DNA of 41,713 bases from Chryseobacterium sp. FH2 (GCF_001045455.1 NZ_LFNE01000017.1:1-41713); one strand, 5' to 3'. Positions 9,019 to 16,514 are shown, counted from the stretch's first letter. The notes: generated by a model from the sequence alone, not told the origin. Program-made: numbers and translations.

Positions 9019-9732
9019 TTATTTAAAATGTTTTTCGGCTTCTATTATAGATTCCGGTCTTCCGACATCTATCAAGATGCTGTCATGTACAAAACCATGA
9101 ATATGTTCGGTTTGCATTAAATCCAGGTATTCTTCCATAACGGAAAATTTACCTTTTCTTTTTATTTTGTCAAAGATAGAAGGGTTGATGCAGTGTACGC
9201 CGCTAAAAGCCAATGCTTTGAAGCCTTTATTAAACTCAGCAAGTCTTTGTTCTCCCGTCTGTACATTCAGCCAACCTCTTAAAACCAGATCATCATTAAA
9301 AAATAATTTTCTGGAACTCTCTCTATCTGAAACAGCTAAAGTAGCAAAATCTTTTATCTTTTTGTGGTATTCTACAAGAGCATTGATATTTATCTCTGTT
9401 AAAATATCCGCGTTCATAATCAGAAAATCTTCTCCATGATCAAGAAATCTTCTTGCAAAAATCAAACCGCCTCCTGTTTCCAGCAGTTCATTAGTTTCAT
9501 CAGAGATTTCGATATTACAGTCGAAGTTGTTGTTTTGTTTTAAAAAATCAACTATTTGATGTCCAAAATGATGAATATTTATCACAAAATCTTTTATACC
9601 AAAGCTTTTAAGATATTTAATATTTCTTTCCAAAAGCGGAACTCCGTTTACCGTAGCCAAGGCTTTCGGATGACGATCTGTGAAAGGTTTTAACCTTGTT
9701 CCTTTTCCTGCTGCAAAAATAAGAGCCTTCAT
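9019..9732 (-). CDS. murU: Sugar-phosphate nucleotidyltransferase, MurU-like (MurNAc-1-P uridylyltransferase)
   Basis: 237 residues. The N-terminal signature AAGKGTRLKPFTDRHPKAL is the nucleotide-binding loop of sugar-1-phosphate nucleotidyltransferases, and MNADIL near residue 105-110 is the metal-binding Asp region. The length, without the extra C-terminal domain of GlmU or ManC, fits MurU, which makes UDP-MurNAc from MurNAc-1-phosphate in the fosfomycin-insensitive recycling route. The AmgK-like kinase two genes upstream supplies the matching first step, which is the main reason for choosing MurU over a mannose- or glucose-1-phosphate enzyme. Cytoplasmic. Specificity is inferred from context. 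Confidence 0.75.
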   Translation of the reverse strand: MKALIFAAGKGTRLKPFTDRHPKALATVNGVPLLERNIKYLKSFGIKDFVINIHHFGHQIVDFLKQNNNFDCNIEISDETNELLETGGGLIFARRFLDHGEDFLIMNADILTEININALVEYHKKIKDFATLAVSDRESSRKLFFNDDLVLRGWLNVQTGEQRLAEFNKGFKALAFSGVHCINPSIFDKIKRKGKFSVMEEYLDLMQTEHIHGFVHDSILIDVGRPESIIEAEKHFK

Positions 9733-9802
9733 ATATTATAGATAATGAGTGATTTTGAAATGTATAAATAATAATTAACGGAGTTAAAATATTACTTATC
9801 AA

Positions 9803-10216
9803 TCATGATTTATGATTAAGTTGATGTTGTTCGTCGTGATGAAGACTGATTTCAACTTTTTCGCCATATTTTTCTTCAATAAAATGAGCGATTTTTATAG
9901 CTGAATAAACTGATCTGTGTTGTCCCCCGGTGCACCCGAAATTGATTTGAAGATTTTCGAAACCTCTTTCCAAATAATTATCAATGTTAATACAAACAAT
10001 GCTTTTTACCAATTCCAAAAACTTTGGCATTTCGGTTTTTGTTTCCAAATATTCCTGAACGCCGATGTCGTTTCCTGTCTGGATTTTATATTCTTCGACT
10101 CTTCCAGGATTTAGAATTCCTCTGCAGTCGAAAGTGAATCCTCCTCCGTTTCCTGATTCATCTTTTGGAATTCCTCCTTTTTTGTACGAAAAACTGTGTA
10201 TATCGATGTGTAGCAT
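9803..10216 (-). CDS. Stand-alone RapZ C-terminal domain protein
   Basis: 137 residues matching only the C-terminal domain of RapZ (YvcJ family): DCRGILNPGR near residue 29, then VSI-type core CINIDNYLERGFENLQINFG and the motif GCTGGQHRSVY. The N-terminal P-loop kinase-like half of full RapZ is absent; the reading frame starts cleanly at MLHIDIHSFSYKKG, so this is the whole protein and not a broken gene. In E. coli the C-domain binds glucosamine-6-phosphate and RNA. Here it sits between the amino-sugar kinase AmgK and MurU, which suggests a role in sensing or controlling amino-sugar flux. That role is inference; the domain identity is solid. Confidence 0.85.
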   Translation of the reverse strand: MLHIDIHSFSYKKGGIPKDESGNGGGFTFDCRGILNPGRVEEYKIQTGNDIGVQEYLETKTEMPKFLELVKSIVCINIDNYLERGFENLQINFGCTGGQHRSVYSAIKIAHFIEEKYGEKVEISLHHDEQHQLNHKS

Positions 10217-10271
10217 TTTCTTATTTATAATTATTTATCTGAACCATTAACCTTAACTTCTTAAACAAATC

Positions 10272-11291
10272 TTAATGGTTTAAAATATCATCAATTTTCA
10301 ATTTTGTTTTCTCCAAACTTAGCTGCTGTATCACTTGTTGCAGTTCAGGATAATCTTTCATATTTTCCCACGTTTTTGCAAATCCTGTGATATTTTCGAT
10401 TCCTTTTTCTATGCTTGAAATAAAATGTTGTTTCCTCTGAATCAATCCTCTGAAACCGTAAGCACCCAACACCTGTAAAAATCTCATCAACTGAATTGGC
10501 TTAACCGAGCTTTTTAGTTGATTCCTGATTTCTTCATTTTCAAACTGGTTAATATAGAAATCAAGCATTTTATTTTTAAAATTTTCAGGAAAATTGGCTT
10601 TAGCCTGAAATAAAAAAGAAATCACATCATACATCAACGGCCCTTTCATCGCGGACTGATAATCAATAAACGAAACATTATTGTTTTCATTGACCATAAT
10701 ATTTCTAGCCTGAAAATCACGTATCATGATCCCTTTTGGTTCAAGGCTTTCGATGAGATCTACGATTTTCTTAAATTCTTTCAAAAGTGTAGATTTATGA
10801 TAGTCAAGCTCAAGAACATCTGCGACGAAATTTTTAAAATAATACAAATCATGTATTACAGGAAGTTCATCATAGCTTTCATATTCGAAAGTTTTAGTGA
10901 AGTCTATTTTGTCGTGAGTTTCAGTTTGAAGCCTGAAAAGTTTTTCTAAAGTTTGTTTTGCTAAAGATTTTACATTGTCGGATAAGCCTTCTTTTGAAAT
11001 AATCTCTGAAAAAGTATTTTTTCCTAAAAATTCCTGAACATACATTTTTCTGTCCTCGGAAATAGCGAAAATTGTAGGCGTATTGAGGGCTAAGCCTGAA
11101 AAAATTCCTGAGTAATAAATGAAACTTTCATTCTCCCGGATATTTTCATTGTAAGTAATAATATACTTCTTATTTTCGGTTTTAGCCAAAAAATTTACTC
11201 TCGAGGAACCGCTCTGAGCTAATGTTGTAAATTCAGATGACTTTTTACCGGTATAATTTTCAAAAAATCGTTGTGCGTATTCGGAAATCAT
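10272..11291 (-). CDS. amgK: Phosphotransferase, AmgK-like anomeric sugar kinase
   Basis: 339 residues from ATG (MISEYAQRFF). A TTG 12 bp upstream would extend it but overlaps the -7 box, so the ATG is chosen. It is of the aminoglycoside-phosphotransferase fold: the catalytic loop reads RDFQARN (191-197) in place of the usual HxD loop, as in AmgK (RDFHxxN), followed by FIDYQSA with the metal-binding Asp at 210 and the GPLMYDVISFL helix. AmgK phosphorylates MurNAc and GlcNAc at the anomeric position, feeding MurU. Co-orientation with rapZ-C and murU (55 bp, then 70 bp) supports this. Cytoplasmic. The symbol is given by motif plus context. Confidence 0.75.
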   Translation of the reverse strand: MISEYAQRFFENYTGKKSSEFTTLAQSGSSRVNFLAKTENKKYIITYNENIRENESFIYYSGIFSGLALNTPTIFAISEDRKMYVQEFLGKNTFSEIISKEGLSDNVKSLAKQTLEKLFRLQTETHDKIDFTKTFEYESYDELPVIHDLYYFKNFVADVLELDYHKSTLLKEFKKIVDLIESLEPKGIMIRDFQARNIMVNENNNVSFIDYQSAMKGPLMYDVISFLFQAKANFPENFKNKMLDFYINQFENEEIRNQLKSSVKPIQLMRFLQVLGAYGFRGLIQRKQHFISSIEKGIENITGFAKTWENMKDYPELQQVIQQLSLEKTKLKIDDILNH

Positions 11292-11300
11292 AGTAGGAAA

Positions 11301-11308
11301 CAAATATA
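11301..11308 (-). promoter_or_regulatory. -7 box of amgK
   Basis: Minus strand reads TATATTTG, a full match to the Bacteroidota -7 consensus TAnnTTTG. Only 9 nt separate it from the amgK ATG, so the leader is very short or absent. Confidence 0.6.
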
Positions 11309-11328
11309 GTAATTTACGGGCTAATTTC

Positions 11329-11336
11329 TATATTTG
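11329..11336 (+). promoter_or_regulatory. -7 box of xrtF
   Basis: TATATTTG on the plus strand, 4 nt before the xrtF ATG. It faces away from the identical box for amgK, 20 bp to the left. The start of transcription would fall at or next to the ATG. Confidence 0.6.
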
Positions 11337-11340
11337 CATT

Positions 11341-11871
11341 ATGCTAAAGGACTTTAAGCCCGTTTTAGGAATTTTGTTACGATTCATCATCATTTATTTG
11401 GTGTTGCTTTTTGGCTATCAGTTTTACCTTAATTCTTTTCAAAAACTTGGGTTGGATCCTTTTTCAAAAATGATTGCTGAGCAGGTAACCTCACTCCAGA
11501 ATTTTTTTAATTTTCCGACACAGCTTTATAATGACGTAAAAAAAGAACAGGTTTGGTTTTATGTAAAACAAAACTATGCAACCAGAATGGTAGAAGGCTG
11601 TAATGCCATTTCTGTGATGATTCTTTTTGTGGCCTTTGTTTTTGCATTTTATAAAGGTGCTAAAACTTTTGTATTTGCATGTATCGGGCTTATGGTATTG
11701 TATATTATGAATCTGCTCCGAATCATAGGTTTGAATATCGTAATGACAGATTATAAAGAATACGGAAAAATGGCTCATGATTATATCTTTCCGGCTGTAA
11801 TTTATGGAACCGTAGTTCTGCTTTGGCTAATTTGGATTAAATTTTTTGCTTTGAAAAATGAAAATTCTTAG
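11341..11871 (+). CDS. xrtF: Exosortase family protein XrtF
   Basis: 176 residues, an integral membrane protein with about four to five hydrophobic segments. The exosortase catalytic triad is present: Cys87 in VEGCNAISV, Arg127 in NLLRIIGLN and His146 in MAHDYIFPA. Short length and sequence match the flavobacterial XrtF type (TIGR04128-like). Exosortases are transpeptidase-like enzymes that cut a C-terminal signal from exported proteins and attach the cargo elsewhere; the XrtF target is not known to me. The stop overlaps the next gene by 14 bp, the usual arrangement with its associated protein. Transcription probably starts at its own promoter, divergent from amgK. Confidence 0.92.
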   Translation: MLKDFKPVLGILLRFIIIYLVLLFGYQFYLNSFQKLGLDPFSKMIAEQVTSLQNFFNFPTQLYNDVKKEQVWFYVKQNYATRMVEGCNAISVMILFVAFVFAFYKGAKTFVFACIGLMVLYIMNLLRIIGLNIVMTDYKEYGKMAHDYIFPAVIYGTVVLLWLIWIKFFALKNENS

Positions 11872-12292
11872 TTGGTTTTTAGTAATATTGGGAATTGTTG
11901 GGCTTATCAGTGTGAGAGCGCTTGAAGATAAGATTTTCTATGATCCCTTTCTCAATTATTTTCATGAAGCGAATAAAAATCTCCCTTTTCCGTCTTTTGA
12001 ATGGGGAAAATTAATTATTGGACATCTTTTTCGATTTATCCTGAATTTATTTTTCTCGGGTATTATTATTCATTCTATATTTAAAAATAAGGAATGGACA
12101 CTTCAGGGAGCTATATTGATTACGATTATTTTTGCCATTACTTTCCCTATTTATCTGTATTGTATTTATAATAAATTTGAAATTGGTTATTTATTTTCTT
12201 TTTACATGAGAAGATTCGTAATCCAGCCTTTGATTTTACTTTTGATTGTTCCGATGTTTTATTATAGAAAACAGATGGAAGAAAAGAAATAA
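11858..12292 (+). CDS. Exosortase F system-associated membrane protein
   Basis: 144 residues, with about four hydrophobic segments and a Lys-rich C-terminus. Length, membrane topology and the 14-bp overlap with xrtF match the exosortase F-associated protein family (TIGR04127-like), which always accompanies XrtF as far as I know. A conserved-looking external stretch DPFLNYFHEANKNLPFPSF follows the first segment. It has no catalytic motif I recognise; a role as partner or substrate-presenting subunit is inferred. Confidence 0.88.
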   Translation: MKILSWFLVILGIVGLISVRALEDKIFYDPFLNYFHEANKNLPFPSFEWGKLIIGHLFRFILNLFFSGIIIHSIFKNKEWTLQGAILITIIFAITFPIYLYCIYNKFEIGYLFSFYMRRFVIQPLILLLIVPMFYYRKQMEEKK

Positions 12293-12387
12293 ATTTTTTA
12301 AAATATTTTTTCAACTAAAATAACAGTTTGTTTTTAAAAATTTAAGCTTAAAGAATGATTAGGTTAATGTTTTGAATTTGAATTACT

Positions 12388-12395
12388 TATATTTG
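12388..12395 (+). promoter_or_regulatory. Possible -7 box upstream of the GG-leader peptide gene
   Basis: TATATTTG matches TAnnTTTG. A good -33 TTG at the normal spacing is not obvious (TTTG at 12371 is rather close), so this is tentative. The start codon lies about 100 nt downstream. Confidence 0.35.
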
Positions 12396-12401
12396 TTAAA
12401 T

Positions 12402-12424
12402 GTTGGAATTGTCCGACTTTTTTT
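12402..12424 (+). terminator. Small hairpin with T7 tract between xrtF operon and peptide gene
   Basis: Stem gttgga/tccgac (one G-U pair) around loop attg, followed by seven T. It could end the xrtF operon, or act as an attenuator in the leader of the peptide gene if the box at 12388 is a real promoter. Confidence 0.5.
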
Positions 12425-12496
12425 GTTGGGTTTTCACGACTGTTTATCGAAGAATAATTCATAGGTTTGTTGAGTTAAATATATAAAGAACAAATT

Positions 12497-12721
12497 ATGA
12501 AAAAAATTAGAAAATTGTCTCGAGTGGAACTAAAAGACTTGAAAGGAGGGCAGGGTCTAGAAAAAGATCCTTTAACTGCTGATGCGGGAAATTGTTGGGT
12601 GTATGAAAGAAACAATTTACAAGGAAATGCTGGTGATTATGTAGGAGGTGGAAGTGGCACTTGTAAAAATCCTCCATCTGGTTATCATTGCAAAACTTAT
12701 ACTGCAATGGGAGCTTGCTAA
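12497..12721 (+). CDS. Double-glycine-leader (bacteriocin-like) peptide
   Basis: 74 residues. The N-terminus MKKIRKLSRVELKDLKGG is a classic double-glycine leader, normally cut after GG by a peptidase-containing ABC transporter. The remaining 56 residues are Gly-rich and carry four Cys (GNCW, GTCK, YHCK and the terminal GAC), suitable for two disulfides or thioethers. No ABC transporter, modification enzyme or immunity protein is next to it; the neighbours are the xrtF pair upstream and a GLPGLI gene 58 bp downstream. Such Bacteroidota peptides are annotated as bacteriocin-like, but some may be signalling or surface peptides. Being a gene is well supported; its role is not. Confidence 0.7.
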   Translation: MKKIRKLSRVELKDLKGGQGLEKDPLTADAGNCWVYERNNLQGNAGDYVGGGSGTCKNPPSGYHCKTYTAMGAC

Positions 12722-12733
12722 TTGAATTTTTTG

Positions 12734-12763
12734 AAGCTGTTGCTAATCAGCAACAGTTTCTTT
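12734..12763 (+). terminator. Hairpin after the GG-leader peptide gene
   Basis: Perfect stem ctgttgct/agcaacag with loop aatc, extendable by three weaker pairs, followed by tttcttt. It lies in the 58-bp gap before the GLPGLI gene, so it would let the peptide be made in excess over GLPGLI. Confidence 0.7.
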
Positions 12764-12779
12764 AACTAAATAAGAAAAA

Positions 12780-13607
12780 ATGAATAAATATTTTATTTCT
12801 GTAATTTTAATAACTTTAAATTTTTCTTTTGTGAAATCTCAGAGTTATAAGTTATATTATAATCTGGAGCTAATAAAAGATACTATTGCAAAAAATGTTG
12901 AAAAGCGAAATATGGTTCTTTGGACAGAAAAACAAAACTATATTTTTTGCTCTGAGGAAGTATTGTTAAAAGATTCTATCAAAAGTAATAATTTTGAAGA
13001 TCCTCAGTATCTAATGGATGATGATGTAGAATTTATGAAAGTTAAAAAAGCGAATATTATCAGTTCATTTTCTCTTATTGATCAAAATCTATATGTTATA
13101 AATGAGAATTTTGATGTGTTAAATTGGCAACTTAAATCTCAAACGAAAAATATCAATAATATTGAATGTCAACTTGCTACTTTGCAATATAAAGGGAGGG
13201 ATTGGGAAGCTTGGTTTTCTACAAAATATCCAATCACGTTTGGACCGTATATTTTTAATGGTTTACCGGGAGCTATAATAGAACTTTCAGATACAAAAAG
13301 ACAATATATTTTTAAATTATCTAAGATTAAAAATACAAAAGAAGATTTAAATAAATTGATTAATCAAAAAGTGTGGGTTGATAATAAACCTATTTTCATA
13401 ACTAAAAAACAGTTACAAAGAGTTTATTTAAGCAATTATAGTAATCCATTTAAGAGAATGAAAGAAAAACAAATTATATACATGATAGATGAGAAGACAG
13501 GAGAACATCAGCCGCCTCCTGATTTTGACAGAATGGCATTAAAAGCTCAAAAATATATTAGAGAAAATAATAATCCGATAGAAATTTCTGAAGCTGTTAA
13601 GTATTAA
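12780..13607 (+). CDS. GLPGLI family protein
   Basis: 275 residues with a signal peptide (ending near SFVKSQ). The family signature is present in the form YIFNGLPGAIIELSD near residue 157-171, preceded by the typical WEAWFSTKYPITFGPY. GLPGLI proteins are exported Bacteroidota proteins of unknown function, often found in multiple copies and near small leader peptides. Here it follows the GG-leader peptide gene in the same direction. The stop is 4 bp from the stop of the convergent XRE gene. Family call is secure; function unknown. Confidence 0.9.
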   Translation: MNKYFISVILITLNFSFVKSQSYKLYYNLELIKDTIAKNVEKRNMVLWTEKQNYIFCSEEVLLKDSIKSNNFEDPQYLMDDDVEFMKVKKANIISSFSLIDQNLYVINENFDVLNWQLKSQTKNINNIECQLATLQYKGRDWEAWFSTKYPITFGPYIFNGLPGAIIELSDTKRQYIFKLSKIKNTKEDLNKLINQKVWVDNKPIFITKKQLQRVYLSNYSNPFKRMKEKQIIYMIDEKTGEHQPPPDFDRMALKAQKYIRENNNPIEISEAVKY

Positions 13608-13611
13608 TCAA

Positions 13612-13941
13612 CTATTTTTTGATCGTTCTAATAAGTTCTTCAATTTGCAAACTTAATTTTTCAGCTATTTTTCTGTCGGAGAGATTAAAAACAATTACAC
13701 CTGCTGAATCGTTAAAAGTGCTATTGGAAATTTGAAATGTTTTTTCTTCCTCAAACAAATCTCTAATTTCCACGTTAAAAATTTCAGCTAACTTTGGGAT
13801 ATATTGCGATTTTACATCAGAAGTTTCATTTTCCCAATTGATATAAGTGCTTCTGTCCAAACCAAGCATATCCGCAACTTCCTGTTGAGAAAACTTCGTT
13901 TTATTTGTTCTTAATTTCTTTAAATTAGTTCCAACTCCCAT
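13612..13941 (-). CDS. XRE-family transcriptional regulator
   Basis: 109 residues. The N-terminal helix-turn-helix (about 5-62) reads LKKLRTNKTKFSQQEVADML, LDRSTYINWENE, then IPKLAEIFNVEIRDLFEE. The last 45 residues (FNLSDRKIAEKLSLQIEELI) look like a short dimerisation helix. It is convergent with the GLPGLI gene, 4 bp apart, and has its own promoter, so it may or may not regulate the peptide/GLPGLI pair. Targets unknown. Confidence 0.9.
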   Translation of the reverse strand: MGVGTNLKKLRTNKTKFSQQEVADMLGLDRSTYINWENETSDVKSQYIPKLAEIFNVEIRDLFEEEKTFQISNSTFNDSAGVIVFNLSDRKIAEKLSLQIEELIRTIKK

Positions 13942-13955
13942 ACTTATATTTTTTA

Positions 13956-13963
13956 CAAATGTA
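13956..13963 (-). promoter_or_regulatory. -7 box of the XRE regulator gene
   Basis: Minus strand TACATTTG matches TAnnTTTG and lies 14 nt before the ATG at 13941. Confidence 0.5.
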
Positions 13964-13980
13964 ATATTTTTTATAATAGT

Positions 13981-14976
13981 TTAAGCAGTGTGTTTATCCA
14001 CACTGGTTACATTTTCGGGAGTCCATGTTACCCTTTTTACAAAATCCTTTTCACGAACGGGGCAGTCTGCAATTTGACAAACAGGGCAGGAGATAGGTTT
14101 GCAGTCATCCATATGAAAATTAAATTCAACGCTTCTTTTGGTATTTTTAGCCAGAAGGAGAATCATCTTTTCCATTTCGTTGTGAGCGTCACGAAGGCTG
14201 TAATACCATGGAAGTGTAATATGTGCGTCAATGTGCAGATTGGCTCCAAATTGTTGGATTTTCATATTATGAACGTCTATCCATTCTATACGTCTGTTTT
14301 CCTCAAGAACTTTTATGATTTGATTTAATAAATCAGGGTCCTGTTCATCCATAATTCCGCTTAAAGATTTACGAACAATCTTATACCCTACAAAGATGAT
14401 ATATGCCCCAAAAATAAGTGCTACAACAGAATCTATCCAATAAATTTTGGTAAAATACACGACAACTAAGCTGATTACAACTCCGAGTGTTGTAATGGTG
14501 TCAGATTGAAGGTGTTTTCCAGACGAAATAAGGACTAAAGAGTTCTCGTTTTCCCCTTTTTTAATAGAAATATATCCTAAAAAGTAATTGACAATTGCCG
14601 TCGCTGCAATGATAGCAATTCCCCAATCAAGTTTATTTAAAACTTTACCGACAATCAAACTGTTGATACCTTCATAGATAATCATCAGGCCTGCAATGGC
14701 AATCAAAGCACCTTCAATTCCCGAAGTTACAAATTCCACTTTTCCGTGGCCGTAAGGATGGTCTTCATCTTTTGGCTTTGCAGCAAGATGAAGAGAATAA
14801 AGTCCCATAAATGCACTGATTACATTTACAATACTCTCCATAGCATCAGAAAATACAGCATCAGAATTCGTAAGTTTCCAAGCGACGATTTTTCCAATGA
14901 AAAGGATAACTCCAAAAACAGCAATAAGTTTTTGAAAGCCTATTTTATCTTTTTTATTATTCTTTTGAACGTTCAT
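13981..14976 (-). CDS. Cation diffusion facilitator (CDF) transporter
   Basis: 331 residues, about six membrane segments. CDF hallmarks are visible: FSDAMESIVNV in TM2, the cytoplasmic loop DEDHPYGHGKVEF, and HLQSDTITTLGVV in TM5 with the H-x3-D metal site. TM2 has Glu and Asn where many family members have D-x3-D, so the transported metal (Zn, Mn or Fe) cannot be read with confidence. The C-terminal domain ends in a Cys-rich segment (DCKPISCPVCQIADCPVRE) that could bind metal as a regulatory site. Inner membrane; it exports divalent metal in exchange for protons. It stands alone between two other units. Confidence 0.9.
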   Translation of the reverse strand: MNVQKNNKKDKIGFQKLIAVFGVILFIGKIVAWKLTNSDAVFSDAMESIVNVISAFMGLYSLHLAAKPKDEDHPYGHGKVEFVTSGIEGALIAIAGLMIIYEGINSLIVGKVLNKLDWGIAIIAATAIVNYFLGYISIKKGENENSLVLISSGKHLQSDTITTLGVVISLVVVYFTKIYWIDSVVALIFGAYIIFVGYKIVRKSLSGIMDEQDPDLLNQIIKVLEENRRIEWIDVHNMKIQQFGANLHIDAHITLPWYYSLRDAHNEMEKMILLLAKNTKRSVEFNFHMDDCKPISCPVCQIADCPVREKDFVKRVTWTPENVTSVDKHTA

Positions 14977-14985
14977 AGGTTTGAT

Positions 14986-15019
14986 AAAAAAAAGAATCTC
15001 AATTCTGAGACTCTTTTTT
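14986..15019 (-). terminator. Terminator of asd
   Basis: Long stem pairing aaaaaaga-tctca with tgaga-tctttttt (one mismatch) around loop attc, with a T run on the minus strand. It sits 12 bp after the asd stop and just upstream of the CDF gene start. Confidence 0.75.
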
Positions 15020-15030
15020 ATTTTGTTAGT

Positions 15031-16023
15031 TTAAACTAAGTTATTTGCTACAATGTATTCTGCGATTTGCACAGCGTTGGTAGCAGCACCTTTCCGCAGA
15101 TTGTCTGCCACAATCCAGAGATTCAGCGTCTTTGGCTGAGACAAATCCCGTCTTATCCTTCCGACGAAAACTTCGTCTTTTCCTTCGGAATATAACGGCA
15201 TGGGATATTCGTTGTTTTTTACGTTATCCAATACCACAATTCCCGGAGTTTCAGATAAAATTTTTCTTACTTCATCAAGGTCGAATTCGTTTTCGAATTC
15301 AATATTTACACTTTCAGAGTGACCTCCCTGTACGGGAACTCTCACTGCAGTTGCTGTTAGATTAAATGTATCATCACCTAAAATTTTCTTAGGCTCTTTC
15401 ATTAGTTTAATCTCTTCTTTAGTATAATCATCATCCGCAAAAACATCACAGTGTGGCAATGCATTTTTGAAGATTTGATAAGGATAAACTTTAGTAACAG
15501 AATCGTCTCCACCGATTTCTCCGTTTAGTTGATCAACAGCGGCTTTCCCGGTTCCGGTTACAGATTGGTAAGTAGAAACGATTACTCTTTTTAAATCATA
15601 TTTTTTATTCAAAGGCCCTAAAACCATTACTAACTGAATAGTAGAACAGTTCGGATTTGCAATGATCTTATCTTCTTTTGTTAAAACATCAGCATTAATT
15701 TCGGGAACAACTAATTTTTTAGTGGGATCCATTCTCCATGCTGAAGAGTTATCGATAACCGTTGTTCCTGCTTCAGCGAAAAGCGGGGCAAACTCAAGGG
15801 AAGTATCACCTCCGGCTGAAAAAATTGCAATATCCGGTTTGGCTGCTATAGCGTCTTTCATGCTTACAATCGTAAATTCTTCCTGTTTATACTTCACCTT
15901 TTTACCAATAGATTTTTCCGAAGCTACCGGAATTAATTCTGTGATAGGGAAATTCCTTTCTTCTAGAACTTTAAGCATGACTTGTCCAACCATTCCTGTT
16001 GAACCGACTACAGCTACTTTCAT
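15031..16023 (-). CDS. asd: Aspartate-semialdehyde dehydrogenase
   Basis: 330 residues. N-terminal NADP-binding motif VVGSTGMVGQVML, catalytic Cys126 in ANPNCSTIQLV, and the His motif GGHSESVNIEFE. It makes aspartate 4-semialdehyde from aspartyl phosphate for lysine/diaminopimelate, threonine and methionine synthesis; cytoplasmic. Full family length. It lies 31 bp after a small membrane protein gene and may share that gene's promoter, since no -7 box is seen directly before asd. A strong terminator follows. Confidence 0.97.
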   Translation of the reverse strand: MKVAVVGSTGMVGQVMLKVLEERNFPITELIPVASEKSIGKKVKYKQEEFTIVSMKDAIAAKPDIAIFSAGGDTSLEFAPLFAEAGTTVIDNSSAWRMDPTKKLVVPEINADVLTKEDKIIANPNCSTIQLVMVLGPLNKKYDLKRVIVSTYQSVTGTGKAAVDQLNGEIGGDDSVTKVYPYQIFKNALPHCDVFADDDYTKEEIKLMKEPKKILGDDTFNLTATAVRVPVQGGHSESVNIEFENEFDLDEVRKILSETPGIVVLDNVKNNEYPMPLYSEGKDEVFVGRIRRDLSQPKTLNLWIVADNLRKGAATNAVQIAEYIVANNLV

Positions 16024-16054
16024 TTTAATGATTAAAAATTATTAAGTTAATATA

Positions 16055-16486
16055 TTATGCCCCAAAGACTCTTGTCCAAGGGAATGCGAATGCAAATAAA
16101 CCTACAGCGATTAATCCCATAATAACAATTCCTAAAGAAATTGTAGGATTAACTTTTACTTTTTTGTTGACAATCGTCATCAATACAGCAGCAACCAACA
16201 TTGAAAAAGGATGTTCTACATATTGGAACCTCATAGCTGAGTTTTTCATAATTTCTCCCATATTTGCACCTGATGAGAAAAAGGTAATAAGCATAATGAT
16301 CCCCAATAAAAACTGCACATGGAAGAAAATCATAGTGAAAAGTGTAGTTTTCTTTAAAAACTTGTTTACTTTCCCGCTAAAGCCAAACATTGTAACCAAC
16401 AAAGCAATCACAAATAAGGCTACCAAAAGCAATTCCAAATACCCAAATCCTTTATGAGCATTAAGTAAAATGTTGTAAAAATCCAT
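16055..16486 (-). CDS. Four-TM cytochrome b-like membrane protein
   Basis: 143 residues with four hydrophobic segments (about 15-35, 50-72, 88-106, 115-137). Three His lie near membrane borders: NAHKGF, FFHVQF and VEHPFS. Relatives in flavobacteria are, as far as I remember, labelled cytochrome B-like or carry unrelated names; there is no proof of heme binding. It is placed just upstream of asd with its own promoter. Function unknown, inner membrane. Confidence 0.7.
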   Translation of the reverse strand: MDFYNILLNAHKGFGYLELLLVALFVIALLVTMFGFSGKVNKFLKKTTLFTMIFFHVQFLLGIIMLITFFSSGANMGEIMKNSAMRFQYVEHPFSMLVAAVLMTIVNKKVKVNPTISLGIVIMGLIAVGLFAFAFPWTRVFGA

Positions 16487-16514
16487 ATTTTGTTTTTTCT
16501 ATTTTTTCCGAGTA

